A stretch of DNA of 64,000 nt from Lentibacillus populi (GTDB lineage: Bacteria; Bacillota; Bacilli; Bacillales; Amphibacillaceae). The DNA is taken from NCBI GenBank assembly GCA_014642895.1, contig BMJD01000008.1, forward strand, positions 1-64,000, given 5' to 3'. A program made the position numbers and the translations under genes. This document shows positions 52,365-61,149 of the stretch, one piece after another. Under the pieces are notes generated by a model. The model was not told the DNA's origin, made no database searches, and was given only the letters and a program-made list of their open reading frames with translations. How positions within the stretch are numbered: position 1 is the first letter of the stretch; the number at the start of each line of letters is the position of its first letter.

Positions 52365-53795
52365 TTAAGCCTTTACCTCACTCAGATCCGGTACACGAAA
52401 TCCGCCGACAATCTCTTCATATCCGCGACTTGCCCTTAGTACCAGCCCGTCCGCAAACCGGTTTGCAGCAATCTGCATACCGACTGGCAAGCCATCTTTC
52501 GTAAATCCTGCCGGTATCGATGCTGCTGGCAATCCCGTCATATTATAAATATGCGTCATCATCCAATCTGAATCTGCTTCGATTTGTTTCCCTTGAATCG
52601 TTTCAGGCCCAAGCAACTGATAATCAAAAGCAGGTGTTGCAAGTGTCGGTGACATAATCAGGTCATAATCGTTAAAATAGCTTTGCAATACGTTCCAAAC
52701 GGTTGACCGTTTCGTCTGATAATGAATGTAATCACTCGTTGTTACAGAAAATCCGCGTTCAATCATTGTCTGATAGGACGGGGTGATTAATTCCGGTGTT
52801 TTCTCAAGGATTTCCTTTCCACCAGCTGCTGCGGCGGCATACCACATATTTTTGAAAAAGCCGAGAAATTCATGTAGCGTCATACCAAAGTCCAGTGAAA
52901 CCTCTTCTACCTCACAACCTAATGCACGCCATTTCGCCAGCTGCTCGTCCATTATCTCCAAAACTTCCGGTTCAACTGTATACATCCCAAAATCTTTTGT
53001 ATACGCTATTTTCATCCCATCTAAAGGGCCTTTCATCTGCTCAAGGAGATTTTCATCGAATACAGGCAACGAGAATGGATCAGTGGTTGATGGCCCCTGT
53101 GTTACGTCAACAAACAATGCTGCATCCTTAACCGACCTAGTCAATGGTCCATGATTAACGAATGGATTAGTTGAACCAAACACATTAGTTAAGTTGTTGT
53201 CCATGGGAATCCGTCCATACGTTGGTTTAAATCCATATATACCGCAAAAGCTAGCCGGAATCCGGATCGAACCGCCACCATCACTGCCTTCCGCGAGCGG
53301 TACCATGGCAGCTGCAACCGCTGCTGCGGAACCGCCACTTGACCCGCCAGCAGTTTTCGTTATGTTCCAGGGGTTTTTCGTTGCCCCAAATAAGGTGTTA
53401 TCCGTCGTACCTTTGTGGCCAAAGTCAGGCGTATTTGTTTTACCAACAATGATTGCACCTGCAGCTTTTAGACGACTGACAATAGTTGCATCCCGTTCTG
53501 GAATATTTTTTGCATAAAGCTTTGTACCAAAAGATGTTCGAATACCTTTTGTCGGTGTTAAATCCTTAATTGCCACTGGAACGCCGTGGAGCGGCCCTAA
53601 TTCTCTCTGATTAAAAACCGCTTTTTCCTTCCTGACCGCCTCCTCCCGTGCCTCTTGGTTCAGAGTGACAATTGCATTTATGTCGAGGTTGTATGTATCT
53701 ATTCGTTGCAGATAATAATCCATCACTTCGACTGGGGAAAGGCTTTTATCCCTGATTTGTTTAGCTAACGAATAAGCTGTTGTGTTTTTTAACAC
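52365..53795 (-). CDS. Amidase-signature-family hydrolase
   Basis: A 476-residue amidase. The Ser-cisSer-Lys triad is visible: Lys in VPVAIKDL (about 75-82), and the two serines in KTAGGSSGGSAAAVAAAMVP (about 146-165). Length and motifs resemble GatA, 6-aminohexanoate-cyclic-dimer hydrolase and other amidases; because no gatB or gatC is adjacent, a stand-alone amidase is more likely than the tRNA amidotransferase. Substrate unknown. Monocistronic. Confidence 0.88.
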   Translation of the reverse strand: MLKNTTAYSLAKQIRDKSLSPVEVMDYYLQRIDTYNLDINAIVTLNQEAREEAVRKEKAVFNQRELGPLHGVPVAIKDLTPTKGIRTSFGTKLYAKNIPERDATIVSRLKAAGAIIVGKTNTPDFGHKGTTDNTLFGATKNPWNITKTAGGSSGGSAAAVAAAMVPLAEGSDGGGSIRIPASFCGIYGFKPTYGRIPMDNNLTNVFGSTNPFVNHGPLTRSVKDAALFVDVTQGPSTTDPFSLPVFDENLLEQMKGPLDGMKIAYTKDFGMYTVEPEVLEIMDEQLAKWRALGCEVEEVSLDFGMTLHEFLGFFKNMWYAAAAAGGKEILEKTPELITPSYQTMIERGFSVTTSDYIHYQTKRSTVWNVLQSYFNDYDLIMSPTLATPAFDYQLLGPETIQGKQIEADSDWMMTHIYNMTGLPAASIPAGFTKDGLPVGMQIAANRFADGLVLRASRGYEEIVGGFRVPDLSEVKA

Positions 53796-54256
53796 GTCGA
53801 TCCCTCCATTGTTCGTACATATTTCTATTGTTAGCTTAGCACTTTTATCAATTTTTCTCTAACTATTCAAAGCTATAACAACCATATTTCCTAAATTGTG
53901 TAACTATTTGATCTATTATTCTTGCAATTATTATAAAAATGCTGTAAAATGTATACTTATAATAAAAATATTCCATTGATTTCTCAATTATAGCTCCGTA
54001 AAAGCCATTGCTGAGCTATGATCCCGCTACTATACCAAGTCATACCAGCGAAAAGTTTTATAAGAAAATGTCAGAAAGTCTTCAAATGAGCACGGCAGAC
54101 TTTTTGCACACCATTTTCAGCATTACTCATTGACACACCATCTTTTACGATTAGTTTAGACTTATCTTCACATGTATGTTCAGCTTTGAACGTGTTCCAT
54201 CATTTGTACGGATGGATACACTATTTTTTTACGTTATGAATGAAAGGGGAAACGAT
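53796..54256 (+). promoter_or_regulatory. gdhA upstream region: two promoters and a long leader
   Basis: TTGCAA-N17-TAAAAT (53922-53950) is a good sigma-A promoter that would give a leader of about 300 nt. Inside the leader are a hairpin ATAGCTC/GAGCTAT (about 53990-54025) and AAAGTCT/AGACTTT followed by T residues (54075-54105), which looks like an intrinsic terminator. A second promoter TTGACA-N16-TAGTTT (54130-54157) lies after it. No known riboswitch was recognised. Confidence 0.5.
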
Positions 54257-55639
54257 ATGATAACCACTCAAAAAGTCAAGGATGATGCCGTACAACATGC
54301 ATCTGATTATGTTAATACCGTATTTCAAAAGATTGAAGAAAGGAATCCTGGTGAAATTGAATTCCATCAGGCTGCCAAGCACATATTTTCAGCATTGATT
54401 CCGGTATTCGCAAAAAATCCCAAATACATAAAAAACGGGGTATTAGAGCGTATTTCTGAACCGGAAAGATTCATTACCTTTCGTGTGCCGTGGGTTGATG
54501 ATAACGGGAACGTTCAAGTAAATAGAGGATTTCGGGTTCAATTCAATTCGAGTATCGGTCCTTATAAGGGCGGCACTCGGTTTCATCCGACGGTAAATGC
54601 AAGTATTATAAAATTTCTCGGCTTTGAACAGATTTTCAAAAACGCCTTAACCGGTCAGCCGATCGGCGGAGGAAAAGGTGGAGCGGACTTTAATCCAAAA
54701 GGAAAATCAAACAATGAAATTATGCGTTTTTGTCAAAGCTATATGACCGAGCTTGCCAATTATATTGGTCCGAATGTTGATATTCCTGCAGGCGATATCG
54801 GTGTAGGTGCAAGAGAAATCGGTTTTATGTTTGGCCAGTACAAACGAATGCGTGGAACATACGAACCTGGTGTGCTTACCGGAAAAGATGTTCGTTTCGG
54901 TGGAAGTTTAGTCAGACCCGAGGCAACAGGTTATGGTTTAATCTATTTTGTCGATGACATGATGCAGGATCATGGGCTTCACTTAAAAGGAAGCAAGGTG
55001 GTGGTCTCCGGTGCCGGCAATGTAGCGATTTATGCGATGGAAAAGGCAATGGAATTAGGTGCCAAGGTAATAGCATGCAGTGATTCCACAGGCTATATTT
55101 ATGACGAGAAGGGCATACACATTGAGACGATAAAACGGCTTAAATTGGATGAGGATGGCGTTATCTCTACATATATTGATATCCATCCGCATGCATCATT
55201 CCATCAAAATGGCGAGGAAATATGGACGGTTCCATGCGACATCGCCTTACCTTGTGCAACCCAAAATGAAATTGATGCCGATGCTGCACGTGTTTTAATC
55301 AAAAATGGGATAAAGGTAGTTGCAGAAGGGGCAAATATGCCGTCCAATCAGGAAGCTATCGATTTGTTTAATGAAAGCCATATACTTTTCGGGCCAGCAA
55401 AGGCTGCCAACGCTGGCGGAGTAGCTGTATCGGCACTGGAAATGGCACAGAACAGTATGAAGTTGTCCTGGCCATTTGAAAAAGTTGATGCCAAATTGCA
55501 CGAAATTATGCTAAATATCTACCGTAATAGTGTTAGTGCTGCCGAAGAATATGGACATCCCGGCAATTTGGATGTCGGTGCCAATATTGCCGGATTTCTT
55601 AAAGTAGGCGATGCGATGATTCGTGAAGGTGTTGTCTAA
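54257..55639 (+). CDS. gdhA: NADP-specific glutamate dehydrogenase
   Basis: A 460-residue hexameric glutamate dehydrogenase (2-oxoglutarate plus ammonium to glutamate). The catalytic lysine region is PIGGGKGGADFNPKG; the Rossmann segment is VVVSGAGNVAIYAMEKAM followed by VIACSDSTGYIYD, where the Ser-Asp-Ser after strand 2 indicates NADP, so it is biosynthetic. The ATG at 54257 was chosen for GAAAGGGGAA upstream; the frame extends 27 codons further without support. Important in halophiles for glutamate as osmolyte. Confidence 0.93.
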   Translation: MITTQKVKDDAVQHASDYVNTVFQKIEERNPGEIEFHQAAKHIFSALIPVFAKNPKYIKNGVLERISEPERFITFRVPWVDDNGNVQVNRGFRVQFNSSIGPYKGGTRFHPTVNASIIKFLGFEQIFKNALTGQPIGGGKGGADFNPKGKSNNEIMRFCQSYMTELANYIGPNVDIPAGDIGVGAREIGFMFGQYKRMRGTYEPGVLTGKDVRFGGSLVRPEATGYGLIYFVDDMMQDHGLHLKGSKVVVSGAGNVAIYAMEKAMELGAKVIACSDSTGYIYDEKGIHIETIKRLKLDEDGVISTYIDIHPHASFHQNGEEIWTVPCDIALPCATQNEIDADAARVLIKNGIKVVAEGANMPSNQEAIDLFNESHILFGPAKAANAGGVAVSALEMAQNSMKLSWPFEKVDAKLHEIMLNIYRNSVSAAEEYGHPGNLDVGANIAGFLKVGDAMIREGVV

Positions 55640-55699
55640 GCTGACGTTATAATTTCCTGTATGATATATAACTGATAAGCTATTTTGGGAGTGGACCAC

Positions 55700-55894
55700 A
55701 TGAAAAGTTGGCGTGAAAAGCGTAAGGGGAGGAGACGAAGACACAAAGAAAAGTCCAATTTCTGGTTTTCGCTTTTGGACCTGATAACTGATATCTTATT
55801 TTGGGTGCCTGAGCTGCTCCTTTTCCTGTTACGGATGATGATGTTGTTGTTTAGAGGAGTTTCAAGGGCGTTGAAACATTTATTTGATTGGTAG
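55700..55894 (+). CDS. Small basic membrane protein
   Basis: A 64-residue protein with a strongly basic N-terminus (MKSWREKRKGRRRRHKEKS) and one or two hydrophobic stretches (about 22-50). GGGAGTGG precedes the ATG, and a terminator follows directly, so it is a credible small gene. No family recognised. Confidence 0.6.
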   Translation: MKSWREKRKGRRRRHKEKSNFWFSLLDLITDILFWVPELLLFLLRMMMLLFRGVSRALKHLFDW

Positions 55895-55900
55895 AGTTTA

Positions 55901-55942
55901 GAGGTGCAAAAACACTGTTTTTGCTTCCTCTATTTATTTTTT
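55901..55942 (+). terminator. Terminator of the small basic protein gene
   Basis: GAGGTGCAAAAA pairs with TTTTTGCTTCCTC around CACTG, followed by a T-rich tract. Confidence 0.8.
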
Positions 55943-55952
55943 TTAAAATCAC

Positions 55953-55998
55953 TTGACTTTATCACCGTCCATACATAAACTGTATATAAACACATACA
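55953..55998 (+). promoter_or_regulatory. Promoter and GntR (YtrA-type) operator of the ABC operon
   Basis: TTGACT (55953-55958), 17 bp and TAAACT (55976-55981) form a sigma-A promoter. Directly downstream, TGTAT-N8-ATACA (55981-55998) is an inverted repeat over the transcription start, suited to the dimeric GntR regulator encoded third in the same operon; wider symmetry ACTGTAT and ATACACAGT is partial. Confidence 0.7.
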
Positions 55999-56029
55999 CA
56001 GTATAACAGTTAAAAAAGGGGGATTCCTC

Positions 56030-56752
56030 ATGCAAGATTGGAAACAGGCATTTCGTTTGGCAATGTTTGAGTTAAAAGCATCTAAGGGAAGTTTTTTAGC
56101 CTTATTCTTATTTTTCCTTTTAATGTTGTTTTTTTTCAAAACTGTATTGGACTATGATTTGGATAAAAAGACGGGAATTTTTGATATCTTTGTCTTCTAC
56201 ATCTTCTCGTCTTTCATGATGTTGGTCGTGAAGAGAAAAGGTTTTCAAATTGCCAAAATCAATGAAGATGTAATAGCTTCTCCTTCATTCGTCATGCTGA
56301 GCCAGCTGGCGATTAAGAAGGATACGATTATCAAAAGCAGATTCATTATCCATTTTGTTTATTCATTTCCATTCCAGCTCGTTTTCTTAATTTGCCTGTA
56401 TCCTTTAACACCAGGGATTCAGCATGCACTACCGGTTAGTTCCTACATTGGTTTGGCGGTGATTTGGCTGTCATTTAGTTTTTACTTTGGATACGGCTTT
56501 CCTGCAAGTGAAGCTGGTATCAAGGGAACAGTAAAGGCAACCATTTTGAGTTACGCGATGATCATGGCAGGATTACTTATCATTATTTTCATTCCGATTT
56601 TATCGGGATACAGCATTTTTTACTGGACCATTATCCTCTCCCGGAATTGGCCGTTGGCATCAAGTCTGGTATCGATCATTCTGGCAATTTTAGGGGTTAT
56701 CTATTGGATGCACTATGCACGTAAATCAATAGAAAAATTTGATTATTTATAG
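56030..56752 (+). CDS. ABC-operon membrane protein 1 (twin A)
   Basis: A 240-residue membrane protein with about six helices and no enzymatic motif. It is a clear tandem paralogue of the next gene: both begin MQDWKQA(F/L)RLAMFEL and share NEDV(I/M)ASPS and KSRFI(I/V)HF.YSFPFQL. It is probably a transmembrane subunit for the YtrB-like ATPase encoded two genes downstream. AAAAAAGGGGG is its ribosome site. First gene of the operon. Confidence 0.78.
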   Translation: MQDWKQAFRLAMFELKASKGSFLALFLFFLLMLFFFKTVLDYDLDKKTGIFDIFVFYIFSSFMMLVVKRKGFQIAKINEDVIASPSFVMLSQLAIKKDTIIKSRFIIHFVYSFPFQLVFLICLYPLTPGIQHALPVSSYIGLAVIWLSFSFYFGYGFPASEAGIKGTVKATILSYAMIMAGLLIIIFIPILSGYSIFYWTIILSRNWPLASSLVSIILAILGVIYWMHYARKSIEKFDYL

Positions 56753-56766
56753 AAAGGAGGATTCCT

Positions 56767-57495
56767 ATGCAAGACTGGAAACAGGCTTTGCGATTGGCAA
56801 TGTTTGAGTTACATGCGTCAAAATACGTGATTTTCTTTTTAGCAGTTATTTTATGCTTGGCACTTTCGTCTATTGTGACGGGTTTCAGCTCCTATTTGGA
56901 AAAGAATTATGCGGGAATCGAATTTACTTTTTTCATTATATTTTCAGCAATAATTTTGATCTGGGTAAAACCAAAAGATTTTCAACTTAATCAAGTTAAC
57001 GAGGATGTCATGGCTTCCCCTTCATTAATCATGTTACATCAACTTGCCGTTAAAAAGGATGTCATGATAAAAAGCCGATTCATTGTTCATTTTTGCTATT
57101 CATTTCCTTTTCAACTGCTGTTTTTGATTTTTTTCTATGCTTTATCACAAGAGCTGCAACATGTACTGCCGGTCGGTTCCTATCTTGCTTTTTCCATCAT
57201 TTGGCTTTCATTTAGTTTTTATGCAGGATATTTTTTTATGGCAACGGATGCAGGTACAAGAAATGTGAACAAGATTACAGCAGCTCTGTTTACATTTATA
57301 TTTGCTATCGGAGTGATGTTTCTCTCCGCTACCATCCAGACCATTTCCGGTCACGGTATTGTCAATTGGACGATCATTTTCGCACAAGAATGGCCGCTTT
57401 TGTCGAGCATCATCTCCGTCATCCTAGCAGTACTTGGATTCAGCTACTGGCTCCATTACATGCGGAAAACAATGGATTTGGTCGATTACCTATGA
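56767..57495 (+). CDS. ABC-operon membrane protein 2 (twin B)
   Basis: A 242-residue paralogue of the preceding protein, of the same length and helix pattern, ending MRKTMDLVDYL against ARKSIEKFDYL in twin A. GAAAGGAGG precedes the ATG, 14 bp after twin A. The pair probably forms a heterodimeric channel; tandem duplication is evident from the alignment. Confidence 0.78.
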   Translation: MQDWKQALRLAMFELHASKYVIFFLAVILCLALSSIVTGFSSYLEKNYAGIEFTFFIIFSAIILIWVKPKDFQLNQVNEDVMASPSLIMLHQLAVKKDVMIKSRFIVHFCYSFPFQLLFLIFFYALSQELQHVLPVGSYLAFSIIWLSFSFYAGYFFMATDAGTRNVNKITAALFTFIFAIGVMFLSATIQTISGHGIVNWTIIFAQEWPLLSSIISVILAVLGFSYWLHYMRKTMDLVDYL

Positions 57496-57511
57496 AAAGG
57501 AGGAGTGTGCC

Positions 57512-57907
57512 GTGGAACTGCCGATTCGTCTGTCAAAGGATTCAAGAGAGCCGATTTACCATCAAATTGAGAACCAGTTAAAAGCATTAATCGCCGGTGG
57601 TCATTTAGTTGCGGGTACACCATTGCCTTCGATCCGGGCACTTTCCAACGATCTGGAAATAAGCATTATCACGACGAGAAGGGCTTATCAGGATCTGGAG
57701 CAGCAAGGCTTTATCCGAACAACCCAGGGAAAGGGTACATTTGTCGCGGAAATTGCGGATGAAAAAAGGCAGCAGGTGAAGATTTCCTCCGTATATCAGA
57801 CGATTGAAAATGCTGTCGATACCGCCATTCAGTATGACTACTCATTGGATCAAATTAAAGAAATTTTTCTCGAAATTATCGACACTTATAGGAAGAAAGG
57901 AGAATAA
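57512..57907 (+). CDS. GntR/YtrA-family regulator
   Basis: A 131-residue YtrA-type repressor: winged helix REPIYHQIENQLKALI, GTPLPSIRALSNDLEIS, RAYQDLEQQGFI, then a short C-terminal helical domain for dimerisation. The start is GTG at 57512, after AAAAGGAGG. In B. subtilis YtrA controls an ABC operon induced by cell-wall antibiotics; here the regulator is third, not first. Autoregulation through the operator at 55981 is likely. Confidence 0.85.
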   Translation: MELPIRLSKDSREPIYHQIENQLKALIAGGHLVAGTPLPSIRALSNDLEISIITTRRAYQDLEQQGFIRTTQGKGTFVAEIADEKRQQVKISSVYQTIENAVDTAIQYDYSLDQIKEIFLEIIDTYRKKGE

Positions 57908-57910
57908 TTG

Positions 57911-58807
57911 ATGAACAGCTGGTTAGAGATCACACAATTACAGAAAAAAATAGATGATTTCCATCTCGGCCCGATAAACTTGCAGATCGAACCCGGGACA
58001 ATTACTGCTTTAGTTGGCAACAATGGCTCAGGTAAAAGTACATTACTCAAATTAATCATGAATCTGGCAAACCCGGATATGGGCAATATTAAAGTTTTCA
58101 ACAAATTTGTCTATGGACAGGATGAATCATGGAAGGACAAGATCGCGTATCAGGCACAAACACCGATCGGTTACAATCCTTACACTGGCAATCAATTAAA
58201 GTCGTTAATTGCCCCTTTGTATCCAAACTGGGATGACACATTATTTGTGGACATGGTCCATTCATTTGATATCCCATTGCATAAACGATATGGGAAGCTG
58301 TCTCAAGGTGTCCAGCAAAAGTTAAATCTAGCCTTGACAATTGCCCGAAACACCCCATTATTACTGCTTGACGAGCCAACATCCTTTATGGATATTCCAT
58401 CAAAGAAACGGCTGGTGGATATCTTGGTTGATTGGATGGATCGCGGTGATCACGCGATTATCTTTGCCGGTCATCAGGCTGAAGATATCATGAAACTCGC
58501 GGACTACTTAACCGTATTACGCAACGGAACGATGGTTGGCACATTTGAAAAAGAAGAACTGACTGCAACTTATATGCATTATTGGCTGAAGGAACCACTT
58601 GGAAAAATGTCGATTCCTGGAGAAATTTCCCGGGAAATAAAACAGCTTGTTTCCAATCAACCCGCAGCAACCGAGCAATTTTTCCATGAAAATAACGTTG
58701 CATGGACGGATCGCAAAGCACTTGATTTGGATGAAATCATTACGTATTTATTACAAGAGGGGAAGGACGGATATATTAATGATGGAAACGATGTTATCGG
58801 TTCATGA
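57911..58807 (+). CDS. ABC ATPase (YtrB-like)
   Basis: A 298-residue ATPase. Walker A GNNGSGKST (about 35-43), a weak signature KLSQGVQQKLNLAL, and Walker B LLLLDEPTSFMD. The C-terminal 90 residues are an extension with no known motif. The ATG at 57911 follows GAAAGGAG. It is three bases after the regulator's stop and probably works with the twin membrane proteins. Confidence 0.85.
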   Translation: MNSWLEITQLQKKIDDFHLGPINLQIEPGTITALVGNNGSGKSTLLKLIMNLANPDMGNIKVFNKFVYGQDESWKDKIAYQAQTPIGYNPYTGNQLKSLIAPLYPNWDDTLFVDMVHSFDIPLHKRYGKLSQGVQQKLNLALTIARNTPLLLLDEPTSFMDIPSKKRLVDILVDWMDRGDHAIIFAGHQAEDIMKLADYLTVLRNGTMVGTFEKEELTATYMHYWLKEPLGKMSIPGEISREIKQLVSNQPAATEQFFHENNVAWTDRKALDLDEIITYLLQEGKDGYINDGNDVIGS

Positions 58808-59708
58808 TTTAGGCAAGTCCTTTAAAAACAAACAGATTATCAGCAACATCTCCTTCGATGTAAAAAAAGGAGAAATCATGGCGATTTTGGGTCCAAATGG
58901 TGCAGGGAAATCAACTACGATACGCAATATTATGGGGATCATGTATCCCGATGAAGGAACGATTTCCTTTCAAGGGCACAAAAGTATTCCACGCCACAAA
59001 ATCGGTTATTTACCGGAGGAACGTGGATTATATAAAAATGTAAAGATTATGGATATCTTGCTTTACCTGGCAGAACTAAAAGATTACCCATTAAAAAAAG
59101 CGAAAGAACGCGCACTTCGTTATTTGAAAAAATTCAACCTGGAGGGGAAAGAGAATACCTCAGTTGAAGAACTTTCAAAGGGGATGGGACAAAAAGTACA
59201 ATTTATCGCTTCAATCATTCACGAACCCGAGCTGCTTATCTTGGATGAACCATTTTCAGGACTGGATCCAGTCAGTCAGGAGCTATTTAAAAATGAAATT
59301 CGCAATCTTGCTGAAGATGGTACAGCCATTCTATTATCCTCCCATCAGATGAATTTAGTCGAGGAAATGTGCGATCGGCTGTTTATGATTCATCACGGGC
59401 AAAAAATCATTTATGGCAATATGGACGAGGTTAAAGAAGAATATGCGAATTTCAAATGCACCATTCGTGGGAAAAATGATCACACTATATTGGAACAATT
59501 GCCTGAAGTCCAGCGCGTAGAACAGCAAGATGATACATCCATTCTTTATTTAACCAAAGATGTTCACGTGACGAGCTGGCTAAAGCAGCTGCCGGACGAT
59601 TTGAATATCCTGGAACTGGCTATTGACCGGATTTCGTTACATGAAATTTTCATTGATATTGCGACAGACAAGAACTTACTGCAGGAAGAAGGTGCCCTTT
59701 ATGCGTAA
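58779..59708 (+). CDS. ABC ATPase (NatA-like)
   Basis: A 309-residue ATPase: Walker A GPNGAGKSTT (about 40-49), signature ELSKGMGQKVQFIASI, Walker B LLILDEPFSGLDP, and the C-terminal domain of NatA/DrrA-type exporters. It overlaps the previous gene by 29 bp and its own stop overlaps the permease start (ATGCGTAA), so translation is coupled. It belongs with the NatB-like permease; known relatives export Na+, drugs or peptides. Confidence 0.87.
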   Translation: MMETMLSVHDLGKSFKNKQIISNISFDVKKGEIMAILGPNGAGKSTTIRNIMGIMYPDEGTISFQGHKSIPRHKIGYLPEERGLYKNVKIMDILLYLAELKDYPLKKAKERALRYLKKFNLEGKENTSVEELSKGMGQKVQFIASIIHEPELLILDEPFSGLDPVSQELFKNEIRNLAEDGTAILLSSHQMNLVEEMCDRLFMIHHGQKIIYGNMDEVKEEYANFKCTIRGKNDHTILEQLPEVQRVEQQDDTSILYLTKDVHVTSWLKQLPDDLNILELAIDRISLHEIFIDIATDKNLLQEEGALYA

Positions 59709-60930
59709 TACACTCAAAGTTGCCAAGTGGGAAATCAAACGGAATATGAAAAATAAATCATTTATCATCTCGTTGTTCTTGACACCAGTTCTTTTTCTAT
59801 TCTTCTTTATGCTGCCAAGTTTTTTTGATGATTCAGATGAGGATGCTGGAACACAGGTATTTGTGAAAGATGAGTTAGGGGTATTTGATCATGTAAAGAA
59901 AATGGTGGAGCAAAACGATCTGTTGACCTGGGATTTGCACAAGACAGATTTGGATCAGGCGGGAATAGAAAAACAGCTTGATTCTGAGGAAAATGCCGCT
60001 TATATTTCATTAACACAGTCAGCGCTCGAAAATGGGAAAGTTAGTGTTCTTACTAGTGAAGATGTAGATGAAAATTTTATGAATGAGGTTCGTTTTTTAG
60101 AGGAGCCGCTAAATCAATTGCGGATCCAGCAACTCGGGCTTTCCGCTGAAGAAATGGAAGTCATATCCCGCGGTGTTGTCTTTCAAACAGTAGATGTTAA
60201 TACGGCTGTAAAGGAACACGCAACTTCTGATGAAGGTGGAATCGTGCTTAAACGTATTATCCCAGGTGCATTTGCCGGAATTATTCTGCTATCGATCATG
60301 TTTACGGGTATGATGATTTTCCAAAGCGCTTCACAGGAAAAGAAAGATAAAATTGCAGAAATCGTGTTATCGTCATTAACACCGGAAGAATTAATGCAAG
60401 GGAAGATTCTTGGTTATTTCGTACTTGGGATCACGCAGGCTGTCGTCTTTATTGCATTTGCATTACCTGCTGTTATTTGGAAAACGGATATCCCGGTTAT
60501 GGACTATTTACTCGTTCCGGAAATTCTCCTTTTAGTTGGTATCGCCATTTTAGGCTATCTATTGTTTGCCTCCCTTTTTGTCGGGATCGGTGCTACAATA
60601 GAAGACATTTCGACATCAGGAAATTTTCAGGGAATCGTACTCATGCTGCCATTTCTGCCATTTATCTTTATTGGACCTATTTTAAATGATCCAAGCGGGC
60701 TGATCGCGCAAATTGGTTCCTATATCCCATTTACCTCACCTGGTGTATTGCTCTTGCGTCTTTCGCTTCTTGAGGAATGGCCATGGACGGAAATTGTGAT
60801 TGCTGTAGCGATTTTAATAATAAGTGTCTGGTTATTTATGAAACTGGCAGGGAAAATATTTAAGACTGGTATTTTAATGTATGGCAAGAATGCTACACCG
60901 AAAGAAATTTGGAAGTGGATTCGGGCATAA
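59701..60930 (+). CDS. ABC-2 permease (NatB-like)
   Basis: A 409-residue ABC-2 permease. One N-terminal helix (about 22-40) is followed by a large external domain (about 45-185) and five or six C-terminal helices containing FQSASQEKKDKIAEIVLSSL and ILGYFVLG, the NatB hallmark. GAAGAAGGTG precedes the ATG at 59701, which overlaps the natA-like stop. Substrate could be Na+ or a toxic compound; last gene of the operon. Confidence 0.87.
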   Translation: MRNTLKVAKWEIKRNMKNKSFIISLFLTPVLFLFFFMLPSFFDDSDEDAGTQVFVKDELGVFDHVKKMVEQNDLLTWDLHKTDLDQAGIEKQLDSEENAAYISLTQSALENGKVSVLTSEDVDENFMNEVRFLEEPLNQLRIQQLGLSAEEMEVISRGVVFQTVDVNTAVKEHATSDEGGIVLKRIIPGAFAGIILLSIMFTGMMIFQSASQEKKDKIAEIVLSSLTPEELMQGKILGYFVLGITQAVVFIAFALPAVIWKTDIPVMDYLLVPEILLLVGIAILGYLLFASLFVGIGATIEDISTSGNFQGIVLMLPFLPFIFIGPILNDPSGLIAQIGSYIPFTSPGVLLLRLSLLEEWPWTEIVIAVAILIISVWLFMKLAGKIFKTGILMYGKNATPKEIWKWIRA

Positions 60931-61090
60931 AAGTAAAAGCGGGGGGGGAATCGCTTCCATTGAAACTGATTCCATCATTCAACCAAAATAGGACCACTCA
61001 TTTTTTCAACAAGTTGATGTATTTCAATTTATCATTATATCGGGTTGAATTACTATTTAAATTGCGTATTCTTAAAAATGATAGTACACA

Positions 61091-61120
61091 AAATGACTCT
61101 GGCAGGAACCAGAGTCATTT
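61091..61120. terminator. Terminator between the ABC operon and lpdA
   Basis: AAATGACTCTGG pairs perfectly over 12 bp with CCAGAGTCATTT around CAGGAA, with a T run on the minus strand. It serves the convergent NatB-like and lpdA genes. Confidence 0.8.
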
Positions 61121-61149
61121 AATTCAGACTCATTATTCAGCTGTACCGT

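Noticed and set aside
52365-53795. gatA (tRNA amidotransferase subunit A)
   Set aside because: No gatC or gatB beside it, so a stand-alone amidase is more likely.
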